Positions 38,918 through 47,726 of a stretch of 64,000 nt of DNA are shown piece by piece. Under the pieces are notes generated by a model. That model worked only from the letters and a program-made list of their open reading frames with translations. It was not told the DNA's origin and made no database searches. This stretch comes from a virus, in the IMG/VR virus record IMGVR_UViG_3300008262_006986, positions 45,066 through 109,065 of that record; one strand, written 5' to 3'. Position 1 is the first letter of the stretch, and the number at the start of each line of letters is the position of its first letter. The translations under genes and the position numbers were made by a program.

Positions 38918-39488
38918 AACTTATTTTATGAGCTAAGTGATGAATCCCATCATCACCGCCATAACGCTTTCCAAGACTTCGATATACTTCTGGGAATCTT
39001 GTTAGATAATCGGTATACTTTTCAAGGCATCCCATTTTCCTTGCTTCGTGCATCAAAGCTTTTAGAATATTTTCATTCTCATTGGTCAGATACACAATAT
39101 ATTTGATTGCTTGAATTGGATCAGGATGGAATGCTCCTGATGAGTAAGCAACAACAAATGGTGCCTTTTTGCTTTCGCATCCACAATGTTCCTTCAATTC
39201 AGAAAAATTAACAACATTTGTTCTGGTGTCTGTGTACTCGATGCCGGGAGTTCCAAAGAAACCTAAACCAGCTTGATCTTCCTTACCTTGAGCTACATCA
39301 ATTGTTTTGGCTGAGTACGGCAATGGCTTGCTATCTAATGCTGCCGAAAACGCATAGTTTTTCCCATGGGTAGCATATTTTTCTGGTGCATCTGGTGACT
39401 TATCCATTTGCAAATCCATAATATCTTCGGCTTTTTCTATTGTTTTGCCTTTGGAGTTCAGATATTCTCTAAAATTGGTAAGTGCCAT
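38910..39488 (-). CDS. Tagged protein, 192 aa
   Basis: It begins 'MALTNFREYLNSKGK', matching the shared tag (F-R-E-Y-L). The body is soluble, with 'ELKEHCGCESKKAPFVVAY' and 'AIKYIVYLTNENENILKAL', and ends in a 'GGDDGIHHLAHKI' His-rich segment. A minus-strand AATAAATA (39506-39513) lies 17 bases upstream and GAGG serves as ribosome-binding site, so it looks late-expressed. A packaged protein of unknown activity is inferred. Confidence 0.65.
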   Translation of the reverse strand: MALTNFREYLNSKGKTIEKAEDIMDLQMDKSPDAPEKYATHGKNYAFSAALDSKPLPYSAKTIDVAQGKEDQAGLGFFGTPGIEYTDTRTNVVNFSELKEHCGCESKKAPFVVAYSSGAFHPDPIQAIKYIVYLTNENENILKALMHEARKMGCLEKYTDYLTRFPEVYRSLGKRYGGDDGIHHLAHKISSI

Positions 39489-39539
39489 GATTAAACCTCG
39501 TATTCTATTTATTATTGTGAATTTGTTTTTGAGGACACA

Positions 39540-42071
39540 ATGGAAAAATTGAAATCCCTACTTCTTGAAAGGAAGCATCTTTATCCTGAATTGTGTCTTC
39601 ATAAGAATTTTGAAAAAAGACTCAAATGGGAGTTAATCGAGGTTGAGGTTCAAGACCTAGAAGAATATTTTATCAAAATGTTTTATGAAGGTAAAAAATA
39701 TCCAAATAACGAAAACAATCTTTTAATATGTAAGCTTCTTGATATTGTTGATTATGTAAATCTTGATGAGGAACCATCGACAAAAAATGGGGAATATCCA
39801 GATGTTGATGTAGATTATTTGCCAATAGTTCGTGATTATCTGAAGAATACTTGGGCTCCTCAAACTTTTGGCGAAGACAAAGTATGCAATATTGGAAACT
39901 ATGGTACTTTTGGACTCAAAAGCACTTTTATTGATATGGCCCGTGTTCATGGGCTTGACAGATCAGAAATTCTTCAAATCACAACAAATTTGCGACTTAA
40001 AGATGATGAGGGGGAGGCTTTAACTTATCAGAAAGCTTTGGAGTTGTATCCTGAATTGAATGCATATTGTCAAAAGCATCCTGATGTGGCAGCAGCAGTT
40101 CAAAAATTATTACATCGCAATAGAAGCATGGGAAAACATGCTGGTGGATTGATACTCTGCAATCAACCCATTGATAAATTTGTGCCGTTGGTCAAAGGCT
40201 CCGAAGGAGAAGCTGTTTCTGCGTGGGTTGAAGGCTTGAGTGGTCAAGACCTTGGCCCAGTTGGCTTGATCAAATTTGACTTGTTGGTTGTAAGTAGTCT
40301 TTGGCAAATTGCATTAACAGTAAAGATGGTAAAACAACGGCACAGTTTGAAAAACATTTCTGCATTAGAAGGTCAATGGGATTGGAGTGATCTGTCTTAC
40401 TTGAATGATGCAAAATGCATGGAAATGGCTAATGCTGGTGATCTTAAATGTGTTTTCCAGTATGACTCTGAAGGTATCAGAAAATTAGCTAGAAAATGTG
40501 GAATGGATTGCTTTGATGATTTAGTTAACCTTGTAGCTCTGTATCGTCCCGGCCCTTTGAATCAAGGAATGGATGAGACATACACACTCAGAAAGCGTGG
40601 CAAACAGGAATATAAATTGCATCCTGTTATAGAACCAATTTTAGGTAAAACTTATGGCATTATGATTTTCCAAGAGGATGTTATGAAAATTCTTGCTGCT
40701 GTAGGCAAGATTCCTCTTCGTGATTGTTATGTCGTTATAAAAGCTATTTCTAAAAAGAAAATAGAAGCGTTTGGGAAATATAAAGACAAGTTTATTGAGA
40801 ATGGCCAGCTTGTTTTGGAAACTACTAAAGAAGAGGTAACAAAACTTTTTGATCAGATACAATCTTTCGCTGAATACGGTTTTAATCTAAGCCATTCCGT
40901 AGCTTATTCATATATTTCTGCTAGGCAGTTGTATTTAAAAGCACATTATCCTTTAGAATTCTACACAGCAACTCTACAATGTGAAAGTGATGACGAAAAG
41001 CTAAGGGACTATATCTCCGAGGCAATTAATCATGGGGTTGAAGTTTGTCCATTAGATATTAATTTGTCTAAGGAAACATTTAGCATATTTGATGGTAAGA
41101 TTTACATAGGTTTTTCTAACATCAAAGGTATAGGTGAGGATAAAGCCAAGCGAATTGTTGAACTCCAGCCATACGATGGCTTTGAAGACTTTCTTTCCCG
41201 TTTTGGAACCGAGGCAACTGTTCTAAGGGCTTTGATCCCTTTAGGAGTTTTCAAGGAAAACAATCCGGTTGAACTCTATAAATTTTGGTTATTATTTGCA
41301 GATTATCAAAAGATAGTGAAGGATAGACAAAAAAGATTTGAAGCCTCTTTGACTAAACTTGCCGAAGTCATCAAGGAAGCATTGCCAGAGCAACTGCATG
41401 TCATAAAGCTTGCGACACCCAAAAATATACAGATATTATCTGATTATATCGAAAGAAAGGATTTTGAAAATAAAGATCAATATATTTCATTGTTAGCAGG
41501 TGCTAAGAAAAAAGCTGAAGCAGCACTTAAACGATTTGCTGATAAGGCTCCTGTTAAGCCAACTTTGGAAACATTCGTCAGCGAGGAAGTAAAAATTGAC
41601 GATGCGAAGGTTTTGCCTTTACTAAATAATAGTAGGCTGGCTCAGGAGACATATTATGGTTATCCATGGGATAACCGTATTAGAAATGCAGCAGGTTATC
41701 AGCCGAACAAAAACTTTAACAATCTCAAACTACAAGATGAAGCAGGCGTTTTATGGTCAACAGTAATTTGTGAGATACTCGAAGTAAATATTAAAAAGTT
41801 CAAAAGTGGCAAAGGCTCTTTTGCTAGCTTGTCTGTTATGGATGATAATTTTGAGATGGGAAGGATAACGATTTGGGATGATGATTACCAAAGATTTAAA
41901 TCAGAATTAAAAAAAGGCAACTTAATTAGTATACAGGTTTGTCCACCATCTAATGGGTTTTCGACTTATACCTTTAAGTCTCCTCCAAGGCATAAAAGGT
42001 ATGAACTCCCAAAAGAAAAAAGTATGGATTATCGACTCGTATTGATAGAAGAAAGTAAAAAAGATGAGTGA
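39540..42071 (+). CDS. dnaE: DNA polymerase III alpha (DnaE), C-terminal piece, 843 aa
   Basis: After a ~86-residue N-terminal segment comes 'YPDVDVDYLPIVRDYL' (Asp88 and Asp90 aligned with the two catalytic Asp of PolIII alpha), then 'IKFDLLVVSSLW' (third Asp), 'LYRPGPLNQGMDETY', 'YGIMIFQEDVMKI', the fingers and 'FNLSHSVAYSYIS', a helix-hairpin-helix ('FSNIKGIGEDKAKRIVE') and a C-terminal OB-like domain. GAGG precedes ATG 39540, so it is translated on its own. With the 35181-36602 piece it would rebuild one polymerase, the palm domain being split between two chains. No intein motifs are seen. Confidence 0.85.
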   Translation: MEKLKSLLLERKHLYPELCLHKNFEKRLKWELIEVEVQDLEEYFIKMFYEGKKYPNNENNLLICKLLDIVDYVNLDEEPSTKNGEYPDVDVDYLPIVRDYLKNTWAPQTFGEDKVCNIGNYGTFGLKSTFIDMARVHGLDRSEILQITTNLRLKDDEGEALTYQKALELYPELNAYCQKHPDVAAAVQKLLHRNRSMGKHAGGLILCNQPIDKFVPLVKGSEGEAVSAWVEGLSGQDLGPVGLIKFDLLVVSSLWQIALTVKMVKQRHSLKNISALEGQWDWSDLSYLNDAKCMEMANAGDLKCVFQYDSEGIRKLARKCGMDCFDDLVNLVALYRPGPLNQGMDETYTLRKRGKQEYKLHPVIEPILGKTYGIMIFQEDVMKILAAVGKIPLRDCYVVIKAISKKKIEAFGKYKDKFIENGQLVLETTKEEVTKLFDQIQSFAEYGFNLSHSVAYSYISARQLYLKAHYPLEFYTATLQCESDDEKLRDYISEAINHGVEVCPLDINLSKETFSIFDGKIYIGFSNIKGIGEDKAKRIVELQPYDGFEDFLSRFGTEATVLRALIPLGVFKENNPVELYKFWLLFADYQKIVKDRQKRFEASLTKLAEVIKEALPEQLHVIKLATPKNIQILSDYIERKDFENKDQYISLLAGAKKKAEAALKRFADKAPVKPTLETFVSEEVKIDDAKVLPLLNNSRLAQETYYGYPWDNRIRNAAGYQPNKNFNNLKLQDEAGVLWSTVICEILEVNIKKFKSGKGSFASLSVMDDNFEMGRITIWDDDYQRFKSELKKGNLISIQVCPPSNGFSTYTFKSPPRHKRYELPKEKSMDYRLVLIEESKKDE

Positions 42072-42561
42072 ACTTGTTATTGATGATTCAAATTTTCATG
42101 AATACTTTAAGGATGTATTGACTCATAGGCCTCAAAAAGGCGATGTTATGGCATGTTATAAAGCCATAGCGGAACTTAGAGATGGAGATTTGAAGGAACA
42201 AATAGTTGAGGCTCTGTTCTTAGAAAACATAGGGCCAAAAAAAGCTGTAACCTTGATGACAAAGTTGGGGAAAGCTCCTCGAAAAGAAGCAATAAGATTA
42301 GTTAGAAAAATATTTATGGACTTATACAATGGTATGACGAAACCTATGGTTATAGCAAAGACATATGAATATTTGTTTGAAATTTTTTATTATACAAAAG
42401 AAGAATATGTGCCGAAGGATGATATGCATTGGGAAATAGTGAAAATAAATAACTTAGATCAGTATTTTGAAAAAACAGATATAAATAGTAAAAAAAATAT
42501 AGAATATATAAAAGATGCTGAAGATAACGAAAAATGTGTTGATGCAATTTGTGAGGGATGA
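42064..42561 (+). CDS. Hypothetical protein, 165 aa
   Basis: Overlaps dnaE by 8 bases and is therefore coupled to it. It is helical, with 'AIAELRDGDLKEQIVEALFL' and 'IGPKKAVTLMTKLGKAP', and has a charged C-terminus. The linkage suggests a polymerase accessory role, but no family is recognised. Confidence 0.6.
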   Translation: MSELVIDDSNFHEYFKDVLTHRPQKGDVMACYKAIAELRDGDLKEQIVEALFLENIGPKKAVTLMTKLGKAPRKEAIRLVRKIFMDLYNGMTKPMVIAKTYEYLFEIFYYTKEEYVPKDDMHWEIVKINNLDQYFEKTDINSKKNIEYIKDAEDNEKCVDAICEG

Positions 42562-43081
42562 TATTTGTGAAATACCCATCTTATACAATTGCTGCAATAT
42601 AGCGTTTTCGGTAGCAGAAGAGTTCAGAAATAAAGTTTGTGTACCGTGTTGGTATGACTGTAGAGAAATATTTCATGCAGATTACCCCAAGCCTAATCAT
42701 ATTTTTATAAACCATAAGAAATATAAGTTTCAAAAGTTAAAAGTTTTTATTCAATCTCTTGAATCCAAACTTTTCATTAAGAGAAAAAGCAAGATATACA
42801 AAACTGCTAAAAAAACTGCCATGCTCGTAGTTTTGTCTCCTTATTGGAGAGACAAATGCTTGTTCGGTTTGTTTACTTTATTAGTAAGGGCAGCAGCCTA
42901 CAATAGTTTGGATACTTTCGATATTACTATTATCAATAAATGCAAGTATTTGCATGATACGAGGAATGCTTTGCGACTCATAATTGCAGGGCGCAACAAA
43001 TATGTTGGCAAACATGACGGTTGGTACAAGCAATTTAAGGGTTTGACAATTGAAGAATGCAAAAAATTGCTGAAACCATGA
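42515..43081 (+). CDS. Hypothetical protein, 188 aa
   Basis: The start is uncertain: ATG 42515 overlaps the previous gene by 47 bases, while ATG 42542 or GTG 42551 would overlap less; none has a good ribosome-binding site. The protein is basic with several Cys near the N-terminus ('ILYNCCNIAF', 'VCVPCWYDC') and a hydrophobic segment near the middle ('KCLFGLFTLLVRAAAY'). It ends 'KHDGWYKQFKGLTIEECKKL'. Function unknown. Confidence 0.5.
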   Translation: MLKITKNVLMQFVRDDICEIPILYNCCNIAFSVAEEFRNKVCVPCWYDCREIFHADYPKPNHIFINHKKYKFQKLKVFIQSLESKLFIKRKSKIYKTAKKTAMLVVLSPYWRDKCLFGLFTLLVRAAAYNSLDTFDITIINKCKYLHDTRNALRLIIAGRNKYVGKHDGWYKQFKGLTIEECKKLLKP

Positions 43082-43111
43082 TATATAATAAGGTCTAAAT
43101 GGAGATAATTC

Positions 43112-43819
43112 ATGACTGATTCATGGCAACAACAAAAAGATGAGTTCAACAGGCTTTGTGATTTATGGGATAGTGCCCAGAATAAAGGCATATTTAAGGC
43201 TACAGAGGTTGATCAAACTCCTAAGAGTGACTTCTTTGGTAATTATGCTGTCCAAGAAAAATCACTAAGCTCTGACGATGCCAGTTATTGGACTGATGTT
43301 ATTACCAGAAGTGGCAAGATGTTCCCCGACGAGACAACTGTGCTTATGGAAGCTGCTTTGAATGAAGCCAAAGCAAAGAAAAAAGCTAAGAAGGCAAAAG
43401 ATGGAACTGGTAAAGTAGAAAAAAAAGCTGGACAATATCAAGTTGATGGAGGCAAGCCTCTCAATGATTTAGTTAAGACATCACTTGAAAAAGCTGGCAA
43501 ACTAGACAACGGCGAAAAAGCCGTAGGATTAGCCAATAATCCCAATCCTATTTACCCTGATACAGTTGGTCCAGATGCTGTTGATAAAGAAAATAAAGTG
43601 AAGGTGACAGCGGGTTTAGCTGCTCATCCAGCGTATCCAAAACTGGAAAAACTCAAGCGTGACCTATACAATCTTGAAGTTGAAATGAATACTAAAACTG
43701 GCCTCAACGAGAAAAAGGCTAGTTCTTTCAAAAAGAAATTTGAGAATTTGAGAAACCAAATTGAAAAGATTAGTAATTCTTTAGGTGGAAGTTTTAAAGA
43801 CGGTCAATACCACGCTTAA
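43112..43819 (+). CDS. Hypothetical Lys-rich protein, 235 aa
   Basis: It has a helical N-terminus ('WQQQKDEFNRLCDLWDSAQNKG'), a Lys/Ala-rich middle ('EAKAKKKAKKAKDG') and a C-terminal coiled coil ('KLEKLKRDLYNLEVEM'). GGAG precedes the ATG; TATATAATA lies ~20 bases upstream, so late expression is likely. It ends at a strong terminator. A structural or scaffolding role is possible but not shown. Confidence 0.6.
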   Translation: MTDSWQQQKDEFNRLCDLWDSAQNKGIFKATEVDQTPKSDFFGNYAVQEKSLSSDDASYWTDVITRSGKMFPDETTVLMEAALNEAKAKKKAKKAKDGTGKVEKKAGQYQVDGGKPLNDLVKTSLEKAGKLDNGEKAVGLANNPNPIYPDTVGPDAVDKENKVKVTAGLAAHPAYPKLEKLKRDLYNLEVEMNTKTGLNEKKASSFKKKFENLRNQIEKISNSLGGSFKDGQYHA

Positions 43820-43835
43820 TAATAAAATAATAATT

Positions 43836-43869
43836 AAAAGCCCATGCAATTTTTTGCATGGGCTTTTTT
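43836..43869. terminator. Strong intrinsic terminator
   Basis: AAAAGCCCATGCAA (43836-43849), loop TTTT, TTGCATGGGCTTTT (43854-43867), then more T. The symmetric A and T runs would let it act on both strands. Confidence 0.9.
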
Positions 43870-43879
43870 GTTTTTAACT

Positions 43880-43885
43880 ATAATA
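43880..43885 (+). promoter_or_regulatory. TATAAT box immediately before a start codon
   Basis: TATAAT ends 5 bases before ATG 43891, with no Shine-Dalgarno and no clear -35. Transcription would start at the ATG itself, another candidate leaderless gene. Confidence 0.4.
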
Positions 43886-43890
43886 TCTCT

Positions 43891-44073
43891 ATGGAAAAGC
43901 AATACATGATTAGGTGTTTGAAATGCCGTTGGGGGAGAACATCCACAGGAACCTCAGAGGATTTAAAAGATTTGTATGAGCTTAAAAATCATTGCTCTAC
44001 TTGTGGAAAAAAAAGACAATTTCGTTGCCCGAAGTGTGGTAAGCCAGCTACGATGACAAGGGTAGCAACTTGA
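43891..44073 (+). CDS. Double zinc-ribbon protein, 60 aa
   Basis: Three CxxC pairs ('IRCLKCRWG', 'NHCSTCGKK', 'FRCPKCGKP') fit one or two zinc ribbons. ATG 43891 is preferred, since longer readings cross the terminator. The stop overlaps the TTG start of the next gene (TTGA). Probably nucleic-acid or protein binding; role unknown. Confidence 0.65.
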   Translation: MEKQYMIRCLKCRWGRTSTGTSEDLKDLYELKNHCSTCGKKRQFRCPKCGKPATMTRVAT

Positions 44074-45227
44074 TCTTTCTAAATGTCGGATACGACAATT
44101 TGGATGGAAAAGAATTTGTTCAAGAGCAGAAGCTCAAAAATATAGAGTTTTATAGAAATGTTTATAATCAGTATAAAAAAAATAAAACTATTTTTATAAT
44201 TGCTTTAGTTGAGTTCGGTTGTGAATGGCTGATTCCTCATTATCTGTTACCGAAAATAGCTAAAAGGAACAAAGACAAAAACATAGTTGTAGTTGGTTGG
44301 TATGGAAGGGAATTTTTATATAAACATTTAGTAGATGAATTTTGGGAACTGAGTGAAAACTGTATGGGTCTTAGAGAAACCGTGAGGGCTCTGCATCATC
44401 ATTCTAAGACAATAAAAAAACTAGAATTATACTTGAAAAATTTTGGAGAGGTTCTGCCAAGCCATTTTTTAGGTAACATGCTTATGGAATCAAGATGCCT
44501 TGAATGTGGCAAAGCATTTGGCAGTAGAGACTCAAGACAAGTTTGTCCAGTTTGTTTGAAAGATAATATAAGACGATCTTTTTTTTCTGCTCCTGAAAAA
44601 AACAAAAGGCATTTTCTGCCTTTGCCAAAACCGTCGATAGCATCTTTGGAGTGGGCCGAAAAAAACAAACTGCCAAGAATGGTTGGAATATTTGCGAGAT
44701 CAAGAAAGTCTTATGGAAGAAATTTGAGTCAAGATTTTTATGTTCAATTAATACATGATCTTAAGGAAAAAGGTTTCAATCCAGTTTGGATGGGAGAAAA
44801 ACAAAGCGTACATAAGTGTCCAGTAGATGATATACTTGATTTGACTTTGATGCCCGAATCGAGAAATTTAGAAAATGTTATTGCTTTTTTAAAACATTTT
44901 GAATTTACGATTCAATTTTGGACGGCCTCCACTCGTTTGAGCATGGCTGCAAATTGTCCATATTTGCTTGTTGAAAGCCCTGATCAACTTTATGGGGCTG
45001 GACAGGAAGGGCTGCGATTGCGATTATTGAATGTTGCGAACACTAAGCAGAAAATTGTTTTGTGTAATTATAAAAAAGTTTGTGAAAATATTGCAGAATT
45101 TAATTCAATTATTCATGAAGCAACAAATGAGTTGTTAAGGTCTGACACAAGTATCAAGATTGGTCTTGTTGATGATGCCGATTATGTTCAAAATATAATA
45201 GATAGACAAAATAATGAATGGTCCTGA
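44070..45227 (+). CDS. GT-B-like glycosyltransferase with zinc ribbon, 385 aa
   Basis: The C-terminal half has a GT-B/GT9-like pattern: 'MVGIFARSRKSYGRNLS', 'LKEKGFNPVWMGEKQS', and 'QFWTASTRLSMAANCPYLLVES' (nucleotide-sugar-binding side). A four-Cys ribbon ('CLECGKAF...VCPVC') is inserted near residue 140. The TTG start overlaps the previous stop and AAGGG is upstream. The next gene is a second protein of similar size and layout, overlapping by 14 bases. With the HldE-like enzyme these could transfer heptose or another sugar, which is inference. Confidence 0.6.
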   Translation: MIFLNVGYDNLDGKEFVQEQKLKNIEFYRNVYNQYKKNKTIFIIALVEFGCEWLIPHYLLPKIAKRNKDKNIVVVGWYGREFLYKHLVDEFWELSENCMGLRETVRALHHHSKTIKKLELYLKNFGEVLPSHFLGNMLMESRCLECGKAFGSRDSRQVCPVCLKDNIRRSFFSAPEKNKRHFLPLPKPSIASLEWAEKNKLPRMVGIFARSRKSYGRNLSQDFYVQLIHDLKEKGFNPVWMGEKQSVHKCPVDDILDLTLMPESRNLENVIAFLKHFEFTIQFWTASTRLSMAANCPYLLVESPDQLYGAGQEGLRLRLLNVANTKQKIVLCNYKKVCENIAEFNSIIHEATNELLRSDTSIKIGLVDDADYVQNIIDRQNNEWS

Positions 45228-46353
45228 AGAATATCTCATCAGATATGTAAACAAAACAGGTTTACAACGAGAAAAAATCACACAAAAGAGCCTTGCTGAT
45301 ATAAGGTCCGTAAAAATTTTCGTAATAGTTGGAGAGCTTGCACAAACAGTTTTCTTTGCCAAGACTGTTTATGACTATGAAGTTGCAGATGACAATTCGT
45401 ACAACATCGTAATTTCTTGGAATGGATTACGATGCTTTTTTGGTAAAGCTGATGAGTTTTGGTATTTAGGAAATGGTCATAATACCGATGAATTGTATAG
45501 ACATACGGATGGTATAAATAATGAATCTACATTATTAAGAGTCTTATCTCGTAGTCTGAACGAAGTATTTTTCAATGTAAAACACGCTCATGAGTATAAT
45601 AAATTTTTTAAAAGTTATTTGACTGATGAATTTATTCAAAAACACCCAGAGATTCTTGTAACTTTTCCACCCTTCTTTTCAAGAGCACATTTGCCTACAT
45701 TCTTAAATGAAAAATTGCCAGATTTACCACAAAATAAAGTTGTAATAATGCCATTTAAGAAATCCATTAGTTTTCAATACGGTAAAAATCATGCAATCGA
45801 GCATTATGAATTTTTATATCAAAGTATAATCAAAAGTTTTTTGGATAATGGCATAGGCGTAATCTGTATTCAAAATGATTTTACTTTTGATTTGAGCATG
45901 AGATTAGAACATAAAAATTTATTGTTTATTAAGGAAAGCGATTTTCAGAAAATACTAACGATATGCCATTTAATTGGAAGCTATATTGATTATTTTGGTA
46001 ATTCATTTTTCGTTGGTGCCCTAAGTCAATCCAAGTGTCTGTCGGTACTTGAAAGATTGACATGGTTCGAGGGTAAAAAGATTCAAGAGTTCGAGGTATA
46101 CAATTCTGGAAATAGGATGAAAAACTATTTTTCATTCTTAAATTTCAATAACATGGATGATAGTACATTGAATGCTTACTATTTCAATAATATAATTTCA
46201 TGTCTTAATCAATTTTTTGATGAAAGGCAAAATTCGGATAAATTTGCTATTAAACATAAGAATGTTAATTTTTCGGAAATTATTAAATTAACAACTCCCA
46301 AGTTTTTTGGCAAATTACTTAAGATAAAAGGGTTAAAAAATGCGGAAGTGTAA
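45214..46353 (+). CDS. GT-B-like glycosyltransferase, 379 aa
   Basis: Similar size and order to its upstream neighbour: an N-terminal alpha/beta half ('VKIFVIVGELAQTVFFAK', 'NIVISWNGLRCFFG') and a C-terminal half with 'NKVVIMPFKKSISFQYG', 'GIGVICIQNDFTFD' and 'LIGSYIDYFGNSFFVGALSQSKC', typical of the donor-binding Rossmann lobe. No metal DxD motif is seen, as in GT-B enzymes. It is overlapped by the bS21 gene by 14 bases. Moderate confidence; divergent. Confidence 0.5.
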   Translation: MNGPEEYLIRYVNKTGLQREKITQKSLADIRSVKIFVIVGELAQTVFFAKTVYDYEVADDNSYNIVISWNGLRCFFGKADEFWYLGNGHNTDELYRHTDGINNESTLLRVLSRSLNEVFFNVKHAHEYNKFFKSYLTDEFIQKHPEILVTFPPFFSRAHLPTFLNEKLPDLPQNKVVIMPFKKSISFQYGKNHAIEHYEFLYQSIIKSFLDNGIGVICIQNDFTFDLSMRLEHKNLLFIKESDFQKILTICHLIGSYIDYFGNSFFVGALSQSKCLSVLERLTWFEGKKIQEFEVYNSGNRMKNYFSFLNFNNMDDSTLNAYYFNNIISCLNQFFDERQNSDKFAIKHKNVNFSEIIKLTTPKFFGKLLKIKGLKNAEV

Positions 46354-46624
46354 TGTAAAAGTTGAAGCTAGAGACTTGCCCATGAATGCCTCTTTCGAGG
46401 AACGGGAAAGGAATTTCAGGAATTTATTGTCATCCTTCAGGCAAGCTTGTAACAAAGCAGGCATTATGAAGGAAATCAAAAGGCTTGAGTACTATGAATC
46501 AAAAAGTCAAATTGCCCGAAGAAAGCAGAGAGAAAAGGATGCAACTCTCCTTAAGTTGAAACTTAAGGAATCTTTTATTGAAAAGGCTCCTAAGAAGAAA
46601 AAGAAAAAGGAAGAAAGAAGATAA
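46340..46624 (+). CDS. rpsU: Ribosomal protein bS21 homologue, 94 aa
   Basis: The core 'NFRNLLSSFRQACNKAGIMKEIKRLEYYES' follows the bS21 pattern (basic residues, 'FK..CEKAG...E.RR.E.YE'), with a longer N-terminus and a very basic tail ('APKKKKKKEERR'). bS21 sits near the anti-Shine-Dalgarno end of 16S rRNA and affects initiation. Phage copies are known from huge and marine phages and can replace the host protein. Here it sits with peptide deformylase, and an IF3 gene lies 4 kb away, suggesting control of translation initiation. Confidence 0.85.
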   Translation: MRKCNVKVEARDLPMNASFEERERNFRNLLSSFRQACNKAGIMKEIKRLEYYESKSQIARRKQREKDATLLKLKLKESFIEKAPKKKKKKEERR

Positions 46625-46628
46625 TATC

Positions 46629-46895
46629 ATGGCAACAAGAAAAGATAGAATACTGAATTTGGTTGTTGATACTCGTTATAAAGAAATTTTGAAGAAACAT
46701 GCGGACAAGCGTGGAGTATCAATTAGTCAAGTTATTAGAGACTATGTTGACAAGCAATTGTCAGCGGAGCCAGATTCTGTTAAAGTTGTTTTAAACATCC
46801 CAAATTCTATCGTTTCTAATGCAGAAAGTCTTGAAAAATGGCTCAACACGAAAGTGCAAGCACTCATGCAACATTTCAAAAATGGTTCCCATTAA
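46629..46895 (+). CDS. Ribbon-helix-helix protein, 88 aa
   Basis: Starts MATRKDRILNLVVD behind GGAAGAAAGAAG; the longer reading from 46578 overlaps bS21. 'RILNLVVDTRYKEILKKHADKRGVSISQVIRDYVDKQ' (two pieces) matches the CopG/Arc ribbon-helix-helix DNA-binding fold. The C-terminal 45 residues are extra. It overlaps the deformylase gene by 58 bases and may autoregulate the translation cluster. Confidence 0.7.
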   Translation: MATRKDRILNLVVDTRYKEILKKHADKRGVSISQVIRDYVDKQLSAEPDSVKVVLNIPNSIVSNAESLEKWLNTKVQALMQHFKNGSH

Positions 46896-47380
46896 AAATT
46901 GTTGAGATTGCAGAAATGCCACATCCCAGCAAGATTGCTGAAGCATCAAGCGAGGATGTGGCATTTCTGTCGTTGCTAGCAAAACACATGATTTCACTAT
47001 GCATGAAAAATCATGGAGTTGGACTTTCTGCTGTTCAATGTGGTATTCCACTCAAGTTTTTTATAGCCAGTAAGGATGGCATGAATTACAGGTGTTTTGT
47101 TGATATGGAATACACAAGTGAAGAGGCTAAACAAGATTCATTAGAGGGCTGTTTGAGTATCAAGGACAAAAATGGCGGTATGCGTAGATTTTTGGTTAAG
47201 CGATACAACAACGCTTTGTTTAAAGGCAAGGAATTATCCATTAATGAGAGTAATGCTACTGTTAACGATATCAGCGAGACTTTTTCAGGATTGTTTAGCG
47301 TAGTATGTCAACATGAGATTGATCATCACAATGGAATTTTGATTTCTGACCACGGTAAAGAAGTTGAGGTAGTTAATTAG
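46838..47380 (+). CDS. def: Peptide deformylase, 180 aa
   Basis: All three deformylase motifs are present: 'GVGLSAVQCGIP' near residue 60, 'EGCLSI' near 101 with the metal Cys, and 'QHEIDHHNG' near 157 with the two metal His and catalytic Glu. It removes the N-formyl group from new proteins. Phage deformylases occur in marine and huge phages. The start is inside the preceding gene; later Met codons would remove the first strand. Length is normal. Confidence 0.9.
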   Translation: MAQHESASTHATFQKWFPLKIVEIAEMPHPSKIAEASSEDVAFLSLLAKHMISLCMKNHGVGLSAVQCGIPLKFFIASKDGMNYRCFVDMEYTSEEAKQDSLEGCLSIKDKNGGMRRFLVKRYNNALFKGKELSINESNATVNDISETFSGLFSVVCQHEIDHHNGILISDHGKEVEVVN

Positions 47381-47388
47381 GGGTTTGT

Positions 47389-47655
47389 ATGCCGTTATCT
47401 AATTTGCATGTAGTTCATGTTTGTAACTTGATGGCTAAGGCCAATGATGGGTGCAGATATTTATCAGAGGATTCTTTGAAATCCGGTGTGTATCATTGCC
47501 TCAAACTGACAGGACAGAAGAAGCAAATTGATGAGGCTGTTGCTGACCATTTGCGAACTGATTTTTCAGATGACCGTGTGCCTTTGGGTGACAATTGCCC
47601 CGGTTACCCAGTTTTACATCATGCAGTAGTAGGTTACGATCAAAAAAAAGATTGA
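47389..47655 (+). CDS. Hypothetical protein, 88 aa
   Basis: A small protein, 'NLHVVHVCNLMAKANDGCRYL' at the N-terminus, with Cys and His that might bind metal and a 'LGDNCPGYPVLHHAVVGYDQ' end. It follows deformylase by 8 bases behind AGGGG. No family recognised. Confidence 0.55.
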   Translation: MPLSNLHVVHVCNLMAKANDGCRYLSEDSLKSGVYHCLKLTGQKKQIDEAVADHLRTDFSDDRVPLGDNCPGYPVLHHAVVGYDQKKD

Positions 47656-47656
47656 G

Positions 47657-47684
47657 TTGACAGAGTTCTTTTTTTTGGTATCTT
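47657..47684 (+). promoter_or_regulatory. Sigma70-like promoter
   Basis: TTGACA 47657-47662 and TATCTT 47679-47684 have a 16-base spacer. A second TTGACA lies at 47694. Either could serve the run of small genes starting at 47727. Confidence 0.4.
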
Positions 47685-47726
47685 GCTCTTGGGTTGACAG
47701 GATGTCACTTTTTTCAAGGAGGATTT

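Noticed and set aside
36602-39540. Split intein joining the two DnaE pieces
   Set aside because: No intein blocks, catalytic Cys/Ser or His-Asn ends are visible at either junction.
46578-46628. Longer start for the ribbon-helix-helix protein
   Set aside because: It overlaps the bS21 tail in another frame and gives only Lys/Arg low-complexity sequence; ATG 46629 has the ribosome-binding site.
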